This document shows, piece after piece, positions 35,938 to 44,606 of a DNA stretch of 64,000 nucleotides; position 1 is the first letter of the stretch; every line of letters begins with the position of its first letter. The translations under genes and the position numbers were made by a program. The notes below the pieces were generated by a model that did not search any database, was not told where the DNA came from, and worked only from the letters and a program-made list of their open reading frames with translations. Origin of the DNA: Blautia liquoris. GTDB lineage: Bacteria > Bacillota > Clostridia > Lachnospirales > Lachnospiraceae. The DNA lies in the NCBI RefSeq assembly GCF_015159595.1, contig NZ_CP063304.1:1364001-1428000 (forward strand), read 5' to 3'.

Positions 35938-36834
35938 ATGAGTAAAGATAAGGATACAATAAAAAATAATGAGAATGGTAAGGACGATCAGACGGATGAT
36001 AGGCCACAGTGTTTTGTTATAATGCCAATTAGTGATCCAACCGAATATAATTCGGGACATTTTAAATGCGTCTATGAAGATTTGTTTATTCCCGCCATAG
36101 AAAATGCGGGTTTCAGACCTAAGAGAGCTGATGATGATAAATCTAGTAGCATGATTCATGAAAACATTATAAGGGATATTATAAACTCAGAAATGGAAAT
36201 TTGTGATTTAAGCTCCAGAAATCCTAATGTTTTATTTGAGTTAGGAATACGACAAGCATTTGACCTGCCAGTAGTTTTAGTTCAAGAAGAAAATACTAAA
36301 AAGATATTTGACATCGGCACCATTAAGACTTTAGACTATAGAAAAAATCTAATATACAGAGAGGTAATTAATGACCGCGAAGAAATTACAGAAGCTATAA
36401 ATAAAACAAAAGATAATAAAGAAGGGATTAATTCCATAATAAGATTATTAAATATTAAAAAGGCAGAGTTTCCAGATAAAGGACAAACATCCCCTACTGA
36501 TGATATAAAAATGATGATGTATACGATTATAAATAGCATAGATAAAATGGAGGATACTTTAAATAATTATAGCGCTATTGAAAAAAGTAATAGATATATT
36601 AATACTAAAAAGTACCCGTGGGAATTTATAACAGGAGATAATGAAAACCTAGAAGCATTATTGAGGGACGATTTGTCTGATAAAAATATACTTGAGTCCA
36701 ATGAATATATTCGTGATTTTAAAAAAATGGTAAAGAATAATACCAATCTTTCTGCAAACGAAAAAAGCAAGTTGATGAATACAATCGGTCAGATACAAAA
36801 TGGGGGATCGCATGGGCATTTTGAGGACTACTAA
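35938..36834 (+). CDS. TIR/nucleoside deoxyribosyltransferase-like Rossmann protein (candidate defence cargo)
   Basis: This 298-residue AT-rich gene encodes an N-terminal domain with CFVIMPISDP (about residues 24-33), a RADDD/SSSMIHENIIRDI segment, DLSSRNPNVLFELGIRQA and PVVLVQEE. This pattern is typical of TIR-like and nucleoside 2-deoxyribosyltransferase-like (PF05014-type) folds, in which a glutamate (here in FELG) acts on a nucleotide. A helical C-terminal region of about 120 residues follows. Start ATG 35,938 follows GGGAGGAAG. It sits alone between late regulator and terminase, with its own terminator downstream: a moron position. NAD-degrading or nucleotide-hydrolysing antiphage activity is plausible but inferred. 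Confidence 0.65.
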   Translation: MSKDKDTIKNNENGKDDQTDDRPQCFVIMPISDPTEYNSGHFKCVYEDLFIPAIENAGFRPKRADDDKSSSMIHENIIRDIINSEMEICDLSSRNPNVLFELGIRQAFDLPVVLVQEENTKKIFDIGTIKTLDYRKNLIYREVINDREEITEAINKTKDNKEGINSIIRLLNIKKAEFPDKGQTSPTDDIKMMMYTIINSIDKMEDTLNNYSAIEKSNRYINTKKYPWEFITGDNENLEALLRDDLSDKNILESNEYIRDFKKMVKNNTNLSANEKSKLMNTIGQIQNGGSHGHFEDY

Positions 36835-36870
36835 TTATTAAAACATAGATATTTTAAAGTAAATAACATA

Positions 36871-36892
36871 GCGCCCTCCGGGGTGCTTTTTC
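36871..36892 (+). terminator. Terminator before the packaging genes
   Basis: GCGCCC and GGGTGC pair (one G-U) around a short loop and are followed by TTTTTCT, 37 bp after the cargo gene. Confidence 0.75.
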
Positions 36893-36928
36893 TATACGTA
36901 AAATTGGCCCAGATAGGAAGGTGAGGTG

Positions 36929-37393
36929 ATGAGCAGTGGACATGAAAACTTAATACCGTTTGATAAACGAAGCGAGGAGGAAGTGAGAGAGCTTGCCAGA
37001 AAAGGCGGAAAAGCTTCGGGCAAGACAAGACGTGAAAAAGCCAATCTAAGAAAGAAAATGAATTGGGTTCTAACTATTGAAGCAGATGCAGGAAACCTAT
37101 CCGATATGTTAAAAGCAAATGGCGGTGAGAGTACATATGAAGAGATTATAGCCATGGCAATGGTTAAAGAAGCTGGAATGGGCAATGTACAGGCGTATAA
37201 TGCTATTAAAGATACTATTGGGCAGAGTGATAAGGATGATCTTGATATAGCCGAACAGAAGAGCAAGATAGAACTGAATCGGGCGAAGAAAGAAGCAATG
37301 ACCGGTGAGAATGAAGAAGATGAGGCTCTTAATAAGCTGGATCAGATATTGAAAGAGGTGCATGACGATGCAGTTAAGCAGCAAGCAAAATGA
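36929..37393 (+). CDS. Terminase small subunit (probable)
   Basis: The 154-residue protein directly precedes the large terminase and overlaps it. It has a basic GGKASGKTRREKANLRKKM segment, a helical middle and an acidic C-terminus, as in small terminases that recognise pac or cos DNA. The start is ATG 36,929 (or GTG 36,926) after GGAAGGTGAGG. The assignment rests on position and size more than on a family match. Confidence 0.7.
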   Translation: MSSGHENLIPFDKRSEEEVRELARKGGKASGKTRREKANLRKKMNWVLTIEADAGNLSDMLKANGGESTYEEIIAMAMVKEAGMGNVQAYNAIKDTIGQSDKDDLDIAEQKSKIELNRAKKEAMTGENEEDEALNKLDQILKEVHDDAVKQQAK

Positions 37394-38618
37394 ATATATT
37401 CTAGGTGCATCGCATCGCTGGAACATTAAATCCGGTGCTGTAAGGTCCGGTAAATCGTTTGTAGATACCGCTTACATGATCCCCTCACGGATCCGCAAAA
37501 GAGCCGGTGAGCCTGGCCTGAATGTGATCCTTGGAGTGTCCAGAGAGACCGTAGAACGAAATGTGCTGCAGCCTATGCGGGAGATCTACACGGACCGCTT
37601 GATCGGTACAATCAACAATCGAAACATTGCCAGAGTCTGCGGAGAAGATGTCTATTGCCTGGGTGCTGAAAAGGTCAATCAGGTCGCAAAAATACAAGGA
37701 TCCTCAATCAAGTATGCTTATGGTGATGAGGTCGCAAAGTGGAATCAGGAAGTATTCCAGATGCTGAAATCAAGGCTTGATAAGCAGTACAGTTGCTTTG
37801 ATGGATCGTGTAACCCTGAGAACCCGACACACTGGCTGAAACAGTTTATTGATTCGGATGCTGATATTTACCTGCAAAAGTACCGGATCTTTGATAATCC
37901 ATTTCTGCCGTCAGAATATGTCTACAATCTATGCAAAGAGTATGAGGATACCGTTTACTATGATCGACTGATAGAGGGGCTGTGGAAGCGTGCAGAAGGT
38001 GCTATCTACCGGAAGTTCGCAGACAAGCCAGAATCATTCATACAAAAGGCAGATAAGGAGCATATCACGAGAATAGAAATCGGAGTTGACTTCGGTGGCA
38101 ATGGTTCAGGACATTCCTTTGTAGCTACAGCAAAGTACAAGAGTGGAAGTGTACAGCCGGTTATGAGCGAGCGGTGCATGAATGCTGATTATCAAGAAGG
38201 AATCGATGCAAACATATTATCCGACCTGATTATAAAGTTCGTTGAGAAGGTAGTTAAGAAGTACGGAAAGCCCAAAGCTCTGTACTGGGATAATGCAGAA
38301 ACAGTACTCGGTCAGAGCATCACAAAGGCTTGCAGAAAGCCATTTCCATTTATGGTGGTGCTTCCGGCATGGAAGGAACGAATTAAAGATAGAATCGACT
38401 ATACAGTCCGACTCATGGGAGCCGGGCTCTTTTCGATTACAGAAGACTGTGAGACGCTCTCACAAGCACTGCAGGATGCAGTATGGGACAGCAAGAGTAA
38501 TGAGGATGTCCGGTTAGATGATGGCAGCACAGATATTGATTCATTGGATGCCTTTGAGTATTCCATTGAGAGAGACATGAACAATCTAGAATTGAACCCG
38601 GTGAGAGGAGGAATATAA
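37362..38618 (+). CDS. Terminase large subunit
   Basis: This 418-residue packaging motor has an N-terminal ATPase with Walker A-like GAVRSGKS (residues 25-32) and an acidic pair in YAYGDEVAKW. Its C-terminal RNase H-like nuclease has VDFGGNGSGHSF as the first metal site. It is of the PBSX/SPP1 type. It overlaps the small subunit by 32 bp; an ATG at 37,368 is an alternative start. The portal follows 3 bp later. Confidence 0.94.
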   Translation: MTMQLSSKQNEYILGASHRWNIKSGAVRSGKSFVDTAYMIPSRIRKRAGEPGLNVILGVSRETVERNVLQPMREIYTDRLIGTINNRNIARVCGEDVYCLGAEKVNQVAKIQGSSIKYAYGDEVAKWNQEVFQMLKSRLDKQYSCFDGSCNPENPTHWLKQFIDSDADIYLQKYRIFDNPFLPSEYVYNLCKEYEDTVYYDRLIEGLWKRAEGAIYRKFADKPESFIQKADKEHITRIEIGVDFGGNGSGHSFVATAKYKSGSVQPVMSERCMNADYQEGIDANILSDLIIKFVEKVVKKYGKPKALYWDNAETVLGQSITKACRKPFPFMVVLPAWKERIKDRIDYTVRLMGAGLFSITEDCETLSQALQDAVWDSKSNEDVRLDDGSTDIDSLDAFEYSIERDMNNLELNPVRGGI

Positions 38619-38621
38619 AAC

Positions 38622-39995
38622 ATGTTTAAACTGGAAAACAATGAAGAACTGACAGACATAAAGCTGAATGAGTTCCTATCACAGCACGCTACAGAATGCA
38701 CGAACCGATATTCAGAACTGGAAAAAGCATACAGAACAGACTATCCGATCTTTCACCAGAAGAAAAAACCGGACTGGAAACCTGACAATCGGATCGCAGT
38801 AAACTTTGCAAAGTACATCGTTGATACTATGAATGGATTCTTTATTGGGAACCCGATCAAGGTCACCGCGGATGAGGAGAACATCGGAAAGTACATTGAA
38901 ATGTTGGACCAGTACAATGATCAGGACGACAACAACTCGGAGCTGGCAAAGACCTGTAAGATCTACGGTAAAGGCTACGAGATGTACTATGTGGATGATC
39001 AGGCAAACATTGGTATCACATACCTGACTCCGATGGAAGCTTTCATGATCTACGATGATTCAATTCTCTGCCGGTCCCGCTATTTCGTGAGACTGTATAA
39101 GGATGCAGACGGTGTACTACATGGAAGCATATCGGATGACACACGAGTCAGATACTTTACACAGAGGGGTAAACTTACCTGGGATCCAGACGATAAGATA
39201 CATGGATTTGACGGTGTTCCTGCTGTTGAGTACGTTGAGAATGAGGAACACATGGGAATCTTTGAACCGGTTCTCAACATGATCAATGCGTACAACAAGG
39301 CGATTAGCGAGAAGTCAAATGATGTGGATTATTTTGCCGACGCTTATTTGAAAGTGCTTGGAGCGATATTAGATGAGGATTCAATCAAGCAGATCAGAGA
39401 TAACCGGATCATTAATTTCCCAGGAGCACTAAAAGATATCCTTCCGGAAGTTGACTTTTTGCAGAAGCCTGATGGAGATGCTACACAGGAGCACTTGATT
39501 GACCGCCTTGAAAAGCTGATCTTTCAGATCTCAATGGTAGCGAATATCTCTGATCAGAACTTTGGCCAGACCACCGGCATCGCATTAAAGTATAAGCTGC
39601 AGGCAATGAGCAATCTGGAAAAGACAGAGGAGCGAAAGTTTACAAGCGGCATGAACCGGAGATACAAACTGATCTTCAGCAATCCGGTGTCAGGCATGAA
39701 GAAAGACGACTGGCTGAAACTCCATTATTATTTCACTCCGAACTTCCCTGCGAATGTTCTGGAAGAATCTGAGATTGCACAGAATCTGGACGGTATTGTC
39801 TCACAAGAGACTCAGTTATCAACTTTGTCAATTGTGGACAGTGCGCAGAATGAGATTAAGAAGATTGATCAGGAGAAGGAGAAACAACAGAGCAGCGTGG
39901 TGGATCAACAGTTAATGGAGAGGTTGAATAATGGACAGCAAAACGTATTGGAGCCAGAGGGAAGCAGCACAGCTTCGGAAGAACATCATAGATGA
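38622..39995 (+). CDS. Portal protein (SPP1 gp6-like)
   Basis: The 457-residue protein has the SPP1-type portal pattern: KPDWKPDNRIAVNFAKYIVD near the N-terminus and NAYNKAISEKSNDVDYFADA in the stem/crown region. A Gln-rich C-terminal tail is also present. It forms the dodecameric ring through which DNA is packed. Its end overlaps the MuF gene by 65 bp, so the two are translationally coupled. Confidence 0.92.
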   Translation: MFKLENNEELTDIKLNEFLSQHATECTNRYSELEKAYRTDYPIFHQKKKPDWKPDNRIAVNFAKYIVDTMNGFFIGNPIKVTADEENIGKYIEMLDQYNDQDDNNSELAKTCKIYGKGYEMYYVDDQANIGITYLTPMEAFMIYDDSILCRSRYFVRLYKDADGVLHGSISDDTRVRYFTQRGKLTWDPDDKIHGFDGVPAVEYVENEEHMGIFEPVLNMINAYNKAISEKSNDVDYFADAYLKVLGAILDEDSIKQIRDNRIINFPGALKDILPEVDFLQKPDGDATQEHLIDRLEKLIFQISMVANISDQNFGQTTGIALKYKLQAMSNLEKTEERKFTSGMNRRYKLIFSNPVSGMKKDDWLKLHYYFTPNFPANVLEESEIAQNLDGIVSQETQLSTLSIVDSAQNEIKKIDQEKEKQQSSVVDQQLMERLNNGQQNVLEPEGSSTASEEHHR

Positions 39996-41256
39996 ACTGG
40001 GATATAATAAGAAAATCCAAGGGATCTATAGTTACATGATGGATAATGTCCAGAAAGAGATCAATGGCTTCTACGCTCGTTATGCCACCAAAGAAGGTAT
40101 ATCCTTAAGCGAGGCGAAGAAACGTATCTCACAGCTTGACATTGACGCCTACGGTCGCAAAGCGAAGAGGTACGTAGAGAACAAGACCTTTACAAGAGAA
40201 GCCAATGAGGAGATGCGACTGTATAACGCCACGATGAAGATTAACCGCCTAGAGCTTTTAAAAGCAAACATTGGGCTTGAGCTGGTGGATGGCTTCGATG
40301 AATTACAGAAATATTTTGACACTACCCTGACGGACCGGTCGCTGTCGGAGTTCAAACGGCAGGCAGGGATTCTAGGTGAGTCGGTTCTGAACAATGAGAA
40401 GGCAGCGCATTCTATTGTGAATGCTTCTTTCCGCAATGCGAAATTCTCTGACCGAATCTGGATGTATCAGGATATGCTGAAAGCGGAATTGTCCAGTCAA
40501 TTAAAAATCGGTCTAATACAAGGGAGAAATCCCCGGCAGTTGGCAAGGCATATTTCCAAAGTTTTTGGGGTTAGCCGGAACAATGCAGAGCGGCTGATGC
40601 AGACGGAGCTTGCACGGGTGCAGACAGAAGCACAGAAACAGTCCTATGAGCGTAACGGATATGATAAGTATGTTTTTATTGCTGAACCGACCGCTTGTCC
40701 TGTATGCCAAGCCCTGGATGATAAAGTCTTTGAAGTAGGAAAGATGATGCCTGGGACAAATGCCAGCCCCATGCATCCGAACTGCCGATGCAGCACTGCT
40801 GCCTACGCTGACCGAGAAGTCCTGGAGGCAAGACTTGCCGAAATCGAAGCACAGGAGCACAAAATCCAATCGAAAGGTATTGTAAAATCCGGTAAAGATG
40901 ATACAATAAAACTAAAGGACATAATTATACACAGGAGTGTCGGAGCAAAGGCTAGAAATTATAAAGTTGTTGATAAGACAACCGGCATTGAGTATGAATT
41001 TGCGCCGGGTACCCACATACAGAACGCAGAGGTTTTTGCCGGCAAGGGAACAAAGCACCCACTTCATGACGGTGTCCCAGAAGGGCTTACAGAGGAATAC
41101 GGTGGCGATGTTTCAAAGTGGCAACATGTTAAAGGCGAGGGCGTATTAGTGGGCGAAGACACGGAAGAAGAATATCCTGCTGAAGTGCATTGGTTCCAGG
41201 AAGAATCTGTCGGCAAAGTAAAATTTAAGGTAAAGAGGTGGTTGGATGAAAGTTAA
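39931..41256 (+). CDS. MuF/SPP1 gp7-like minor head protein with C-terminal extension
   Basis: The 441-residue protein has a conserved MuF domain ending in a zinc-type motif (TACPVCQALDDKVF, then HPNCRCS at about residues 283-289). After about residue 310 a separate domain of about 130 residues follows (HRSVGAKARNYKVVDKTTG..., GTKHPLHDGVPEGLTEEYGG). This is not needed in SPP1 gp7. MuF proteins often carry polymorphic-toxin C-termini that enter the cell with the DNA. The next gene, 11 bp overlapping, encodes a 52-residue protein in the position of an immunity protein. The MuF part is firm; the effector reading is inference. Confidence 0.85.
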   Translation: MDSKTYWSQREAAQLRKNIIDELGYNKKIQGIYSYMMDNVQKEINGFYARYATKEGISLSEAKKRISQLDIDAYGRKAKRYVENKTFTREANEEMRLYNATMKINRLELLKANIGLELVDGFDELQKYFDTTLTDRSLSEFKRQAGILGESVLNNEKAAHSIVNASFRNAKFSDRIWMYQDMLKAELSSQLKIGLIQGRNPRQLARHISKVFGVSRNNAERLMQTELARVQTEAQKQSYERNGYDKYVFIAEPTACPVCQALDDKVFEVGKMMPGTNASPMHPNCRCSTAAYADREVLEARLAEIEAQEHKIQSKGIVKSGKDDTIKLKDIIIHRSVGAKARNYKVVDKTTGIEYEFAPGTHIQNAEVFAGKGTKHPLHDGVPEGLTEEYGGDVSKWQHVKGEGVLVGEDTEEEYPAEVHWFQEESVGKVKFKVKRWLDES

Positions 41257-41404
41257 ATATTTGGGGAAAACTGAATTCTTGGTATTAACTCATGACAAAG
41301 TCTATGAAGTTCTGGCCACTGAAAAGGGCTGGTACCGCATCGTGGATGATTCCGGGGAGGACTATTTATATCCCCCAAAGTATTTCGAGGTAATTGACCA
41401 ATAG
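41246..41404 (+). CDS. 52-residue protein overlapping the MuF gene (possible cognate partner)
   Basis: An ORF of 52 codons starts at ATG 41,246, inside the end of the MuF gene, and reads MKVKYLGKTEFLVLTHDKVY at its start and YPPKYFEVIDQ at its end. The compact beta-rich sequence with YEVLATEKGWYRIVDDSGED resembles small SH3-like proteins often found next to secreted or injected effectors. It may protect the host from the MuF C-terminal domain; there is no direct proof. Confidence 0.6.
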   Translation: MKVKYLGKTEFLVLTHDKVYEVLATEKGWYRIVDDSGEDYLYPPKYFEVIDQ

Positions 41405-41466
41405 ATAGCATCAGTCAGTAATGGCCGGTGCTATTTTTGTACGCAATTTTAAGGAGGTGCAAGAAA

Positions 41467-41622
41467 ATGGAAAAGAAAGAAATAGTAGACTTGGGATGCA
41501 AAATCCTAAAAAGTGTAAAAATCGATGATACCGAAAGCATACAGGTTAATGTAACTAACTATGATGATGGCTCAAGGTCAGTATCCATTGAAATCAGCTA
41601 TCCACCGAATAAGGACGATTGA
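41467..41622 (+). CDS. Small hypothetical phage protein (51 aa)
   Basis: ATG 41,467 follows AAGGAGGTGC. The acidic 51-residue product reads MEKKEIVDLGCKILKSVKID at the start and ends in ISYPPNKDD. No family recognised. The good ribosome binding site argues that it is expressed. Confidence 0.55.
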   Translation: MEKKEIVDLGCKILKSVKIDDTESIQVNVTNYDDGSRSVSIEISYPPNKDD

Positions 41623-41685
41623 AAGGCGGTGATCCAAATATCTGCCACCGGACGGGCAATGTCTGGAGAATAGGAGGTAACTGTA

Positions 41686-41826
41686 ATGGACTATACAATT
41701 GATCTCAGGGTTGACACCAAGGAAATAGATGATGCTATAGAAAAAGCGAAGAGACTTGTTGAGCTTTTGCATGAAGCCCAGCAAGCCATTACATCGCTTT
41801 CAGGATCATCTGAATTAGAAGCCTAA
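41686..41826 (+). CDS. Small helical phage protein (46 aa)
   Basis: ATG 41,686 follows TAGGAGGTAACTG. The product reads MDYTIDLRVDTKEIDDAIEK at its start and continues as an amphipathic helix. Similar short proteins occur near head genes of clostridial phages. Its end overlaps the convergent minus-strand gene by 12 bp. Confidence 0.55.
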   Translation: MDYTIDLRVDTKEIDDAIEKAKRLVELLHEAQQAITSLSGSSELEA

Positions 41827-42138
41827 TTTCTTTGCGGCATACTGTTGACTTGCTTTGCCTAGCATATCCTTCCAGGTGCTAAAATTAGTGCTTGTAGCAA
41901 TATGCTTGTCAAATTCATCTTCGGGAATATTTTTAAAATCTTCCTGAGATTCAACTTTAAAGCCGCCCGCATTTAACAACTCGTCCATAGAAGAAAAGGA
42001 TGTGTATTTTTTCATGAAAGATGGTGTAAATAACTCACCAAACGGTACACTGTGAGTCCCATCTAATTCTTTTGCACCCTTTTCCATTTGCTTGAGCTGT
42101 TTTTCAAGTTCGTCAAGCCCTTTTATCTTCATTTTCAC
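41815..42138 (-). CDS. Opposite-strand phage protein of unknown function
   Basis: This 107-residue product reads MKMKIKGLDELEKQLKQMEK at its start, followed by VPFGELFTPSFMKKYTSFSS and an acidic C-terminal half ending in QYAAKKLGF. The first residues resemble HK97 gp10-like proteins but the rest does not. Similar short proteins are seen in other Firmicute mobile elements. It is the only minus-strand gene in the head module, so it probably has its own promoter and is expressed in the lysogen. Confidence 0.6.
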   Translation of the reverse strand: MKMKIKGLDELEKQLKQMEKGAKELDGTHSVPFGELFTPSFMKKYTSFSSMDELLNAGGFKVESQEDFKNIPEDEFDKHIATSTNFSTWKDMLGKASQQYAAKKLGF

Positions 42139-42239
42139 AGAGAGGCCTCCTTTCGTATGTACTCGGCTTTAGCAAGCCTGTAAGTACATTATGGTGGAAT
42201 CGGAAGAAAATAGCAAGATGAAAGAGAATAGGAGGTAAC

Positions 42240-42527
42240 ATGATTAATGTAAGCGTCCAAAAGGACGAAATCAGAGTGCTTGGTCACTCAGGATATGCCC
42301 CACCAGGACAAGATATCGTGTGTGCCGCAGTATCCACGTTAACGCAGGGCTTAATCGCATCCATAGAGGGGCTGACAGGTGATAGGCCAGATTACACAAT
42401 TGCGCCGGGCGTATTCATTTTAAAAATTAAGGATTTGTCAGAAAAGTCAAAACTTCTGGTAGATTCTTTTTTTCTGGGCATTTGCGGTGTTGCAAGTACC
42501 CATCCAGATTATGTGCGACTTGTTTAA
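42240..42527 (+). CDS. prp: Prp-family ribosomal-processing-type cysteine protease, phage-encoded
   Basis: The 95-residue protein has the complete Prp signature: His16 in GHSGYA and Cys28 in GQDIVCAAVS, a spacing of 12 residues as between His22 and Cys34 of Staphylococcus aureus Prp. Prp removes the N-terminal extension of ribosomal protein L27 in Firmicutes, cutting after the motif NLQFFA. Here the gene sits directly before the scaffold and capsid genes, both of whose products start with FDLQLFA. Processing of the virion proteins by this enzyme is therefore very likely. ATG 42,240 follows TAGGAGGTAAC. Confidence 0.9.
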   Translation: MINVSVQKDEIRVLGHSGYAPPGQDIVCAAVSTLTQGLIASIEGLTGDRPDYTIAPGVFILKIKDLSEKSKLLVDSFFLGICGVASTHPDYVRLV

Positions 42528-42605
42528 AACTTGTCCGAAATTGACATTAAACTACAGTGAACGCTCTGGGCACTAAGTGAATGGAGCGGGCACGGAAAGG
42601 ATTTT

Positions 42606-43319
42606 ATGAGAAATAGAATTTATTTAGAGATGAGAGAAACAAAGAAGCCTTTTGATCTGCAGCTATTCGCAGAGGGAGACGGAGCTGGGGCCGGTGACGG
42701 TAATGGCGACGGAGACGGGGCAGGTGCAAGTGGCGGAACAGAAGAGGAAGGTGGTGCAGGGACCAGAAGTGGTAACGGCAACGGCCCGGTATCATTTGAC
42801 AATTTCCTGAAAGGTGAAGGCAATCAGGCGGAGTTTGATCGCCGGGTGCAGAAAGCAATTAACACAGCGGTCACAACCGCACAGGAGAAGTGGCAGGCAT
42901 TGACGGATGATAAGCTGTCCGAGGCTGAAAAGCTGGCGAAAATGACAAAGGAAGAGAAGGCCGAGTATAAAGCCAGGAAACTCGAAAAAGAGATCGCAGA
43001 CTTGAAGCGGGCAAATGCTCTTTCCGATATGTCAAAGACAGCCCGGAAGATGCTTTCCGAAGAGGAGATCACGATTCCTGATGAACTCCTGTCACATCTG
43101 GTGTCAGACGATGCAGCGGACACAAAGACAGCAGTGGAATCATTTACGAAGCTGTTTAAAGAATCTGTCCAAGGTGCCGTCAAGGACGCTTTAAAGGGCA
43201 ATCCCCCGAAAGCCGGAACAGGTGGAAAGGGAACAGTAACCAAAGAACAGATACTTGCAATCAAAGACCGTGCCGAAAGACAGAGAATGATCACAGAACA
43301 TATTAATTTATTCCAGTAA
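42606..43319 (+). CDS. Phage scaffolding protein with Prp cleavage motif
   Basis: This 237-residue protein lies just before the capsid gene and is strongly acidic, Gly-rich at residues 24-60, then helical (FDRRVQKAINTAVTTAQEKW, LAKMTKEEKAEYKARKLEKE), as expected of a scaffold. Its N-terminus carries FDLQLFAEG (residues 16-24), matching the Prp site; cleavage is expected after Ala22. A second ATG at 42,630 would retain the motif. Confidence 0.88.
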   Translation: MRNRIYLEMRETKKPFDLQLFAEGDGAGAGDGNGDGDGAGASGGTEEEGGAGTRSGNGNGPVSFDNFLKGEGNQAEFDRRVQKAINTAVTTAQEKWQALTDDKLSEAEKLAKMTKEEKAEYKARKLEKEIADLKRANALSDMSKTARKMLSEEEITIPDELLSHLVSDDAADTKTAVESFTKLFKESVQGAVKDALKGNPPKAGTGGKGTVTKEQILAIKDRAERQRMITEHINLFQ

Positions 43320-43333
43320 AGGAGATAAAGAAC

Positions 43334-44263
43334 ATGCATACAAAGAAATTTGATTTACAGTTATTTGCAGCGCCGGCGGGGATGACCGGCAAAGCGCAGA
43401 TCACGGTGGCAGCCAGAGAAATTGATTTTGTTACATCCTTCTCCAAAAATCTGCAAGCCCTGACGGATATCATGGGCATTTCCAGATTTATCAAAAAAGG
43501 GAACGGAACCACCTTAAAGACAAAGAAAGCAACCGGCACTTTAAAGAGTGGGACGGTAGCCGAGGGCGAGGAAATCCCGCTTTCCCAGTTTGAAGTAAAA
43601 GAGACACCTTACGATTCTATTGATATTGAGAAATATCGAAAAGGTGTGTCTGCCGAGGCTATTGCAGAGCATGGCTATGATGTAGCTGTTGCCATGACAG
43701 ACGAAGAGTTCAAGACAGAGCTGCAGGATATCGTACTGAACCGGTTCTACGACTTCCTCAAAACGGGAACTCTGACATCTACCGAAACGACTTGGCAGAT
43801 GGGAATCGCAATGGTGATTGGAAAAGTAAAGGACAAGTTTAAGAAGATACACAGAACGGCCACAGGCGTTGCTGTGTGGGTGAATACTCTTGACCTGTAC
43901 AAGTATGTCGGTGCCGCACAGATCACGATCCAGACCGCTTTCGGTATGGATTACGTGAAAAACTTCCTAGGGGCAGATGTCGTATTCATTTCGTCCGAAT
44001 TGGAAGAAGGACAGATCATCGCAACGCCTATTAATAACATCATTGGTTATTATGTAGATCCAGGTGATTCCGAGTTTGCGCAGGCAGGACTGCCGTACAC
44101 CACGGATTCTGAAACTGGACTGATTGGATTCCATACCGAGGGCAATTACAGCCGTGCACTGTCTGAATCCTATGCAATTATGGGCTTAAGGCTCTTTGCA
44201 GAATATCAGGATGCAATTGCGGTGATTACGGTGGAAGAACCAGAAGCACCAGTAACCCCGTAA
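43334..44263 (+). CDS. Major capsid protein with Prp cleavage motif
   Basis: This 309-residue protein follows the scaffold and has the N-terminal motif KKFDLQLFAAPAG (FDLQLFA at residues 6-12), so Prp should remove 12 residues. HK97-fold features include KTKKATGTLKSGTVAEGEE and EKYRKGVSAEAIAEHGYDVA. It forms the shell. Tight spacing to scaffold (14 bp) and connector genes supports the call. Confidence 0.9.
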   Translation: MHTKKFDLQLFAAPAGMTGKAQITVAAREIDFVTSFSKNLQALTDIMGISRFIKKGNGTTLKTKKATGTLKSGTVAEGEEIPLSQFEVKETPYDSIDIEKYRKGVSAEAIAEHGYDVAVAMTDEEFKTELQDIVLNRFYDFLKTGTLTSTETTWQMGIAMVIGKVKDKFKKIHRTATGVAVWVNTLDLYKYVGAAQITIQTAFGMDYVKNFLGADVVFISSELEEGQIIATPINNIIGYYVDPGDSEFAQAGLPYTTDSETGLIGFHTEGNYSRALSESYAIMGLRLFAEYQDAIAVITVEEPEAPVTP

Positions 44264-44276
44264 GCGAGGTGATTAG

Positions 44277-44606
44277 ATGGCAGCACTTGACGATGTAAAA
44301 CTCCTGTTGGGTATTACTGATACCGACATGGACAGCAAGCTAAACCTGATCATTGCTAATGCAGGGAGACAGGTGCTTGCTTATCTGCCAGCCGATGTAA
44401 CGACTGTTCCGGATCCATTGCAGTACATCGTGACCGAGCTTGCGATTGTGCGCTTCAACCGGATCGGCAACGAGGGCATGTCCAGCTACAGCCAAGAGGG
44501 CGAGAGTATTACATACGGGGATGATATTGCCCCGTATCTCTCTGCTATACAGGCATGGTGTGAAGAACAGGAGAACAATAATCGAGGGGTGGTGCGTTTC
44601 ATATGA
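44277..44606 (+). CDS. Head-tail connector (gp6-like)
   Basis: This 109-residue protein has the head-tail connector pattern ALDDVKLLLGITDTDMDSKL and LQYIVTELAIVRFNRIGNEG. It would attach below the portal. It overlaps the next gene by 4 bp. Confidence 0.82.
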   Translation: MAALDDVKLLLGITDTDMDSKLNLIIANAGRQVLAYLPADVTTVPDPLQYIVTELAIVRFNRIGNEGMSSYSQEGESITYGDDIAPYLSAIQAWCEEQENNNRGVVRFI

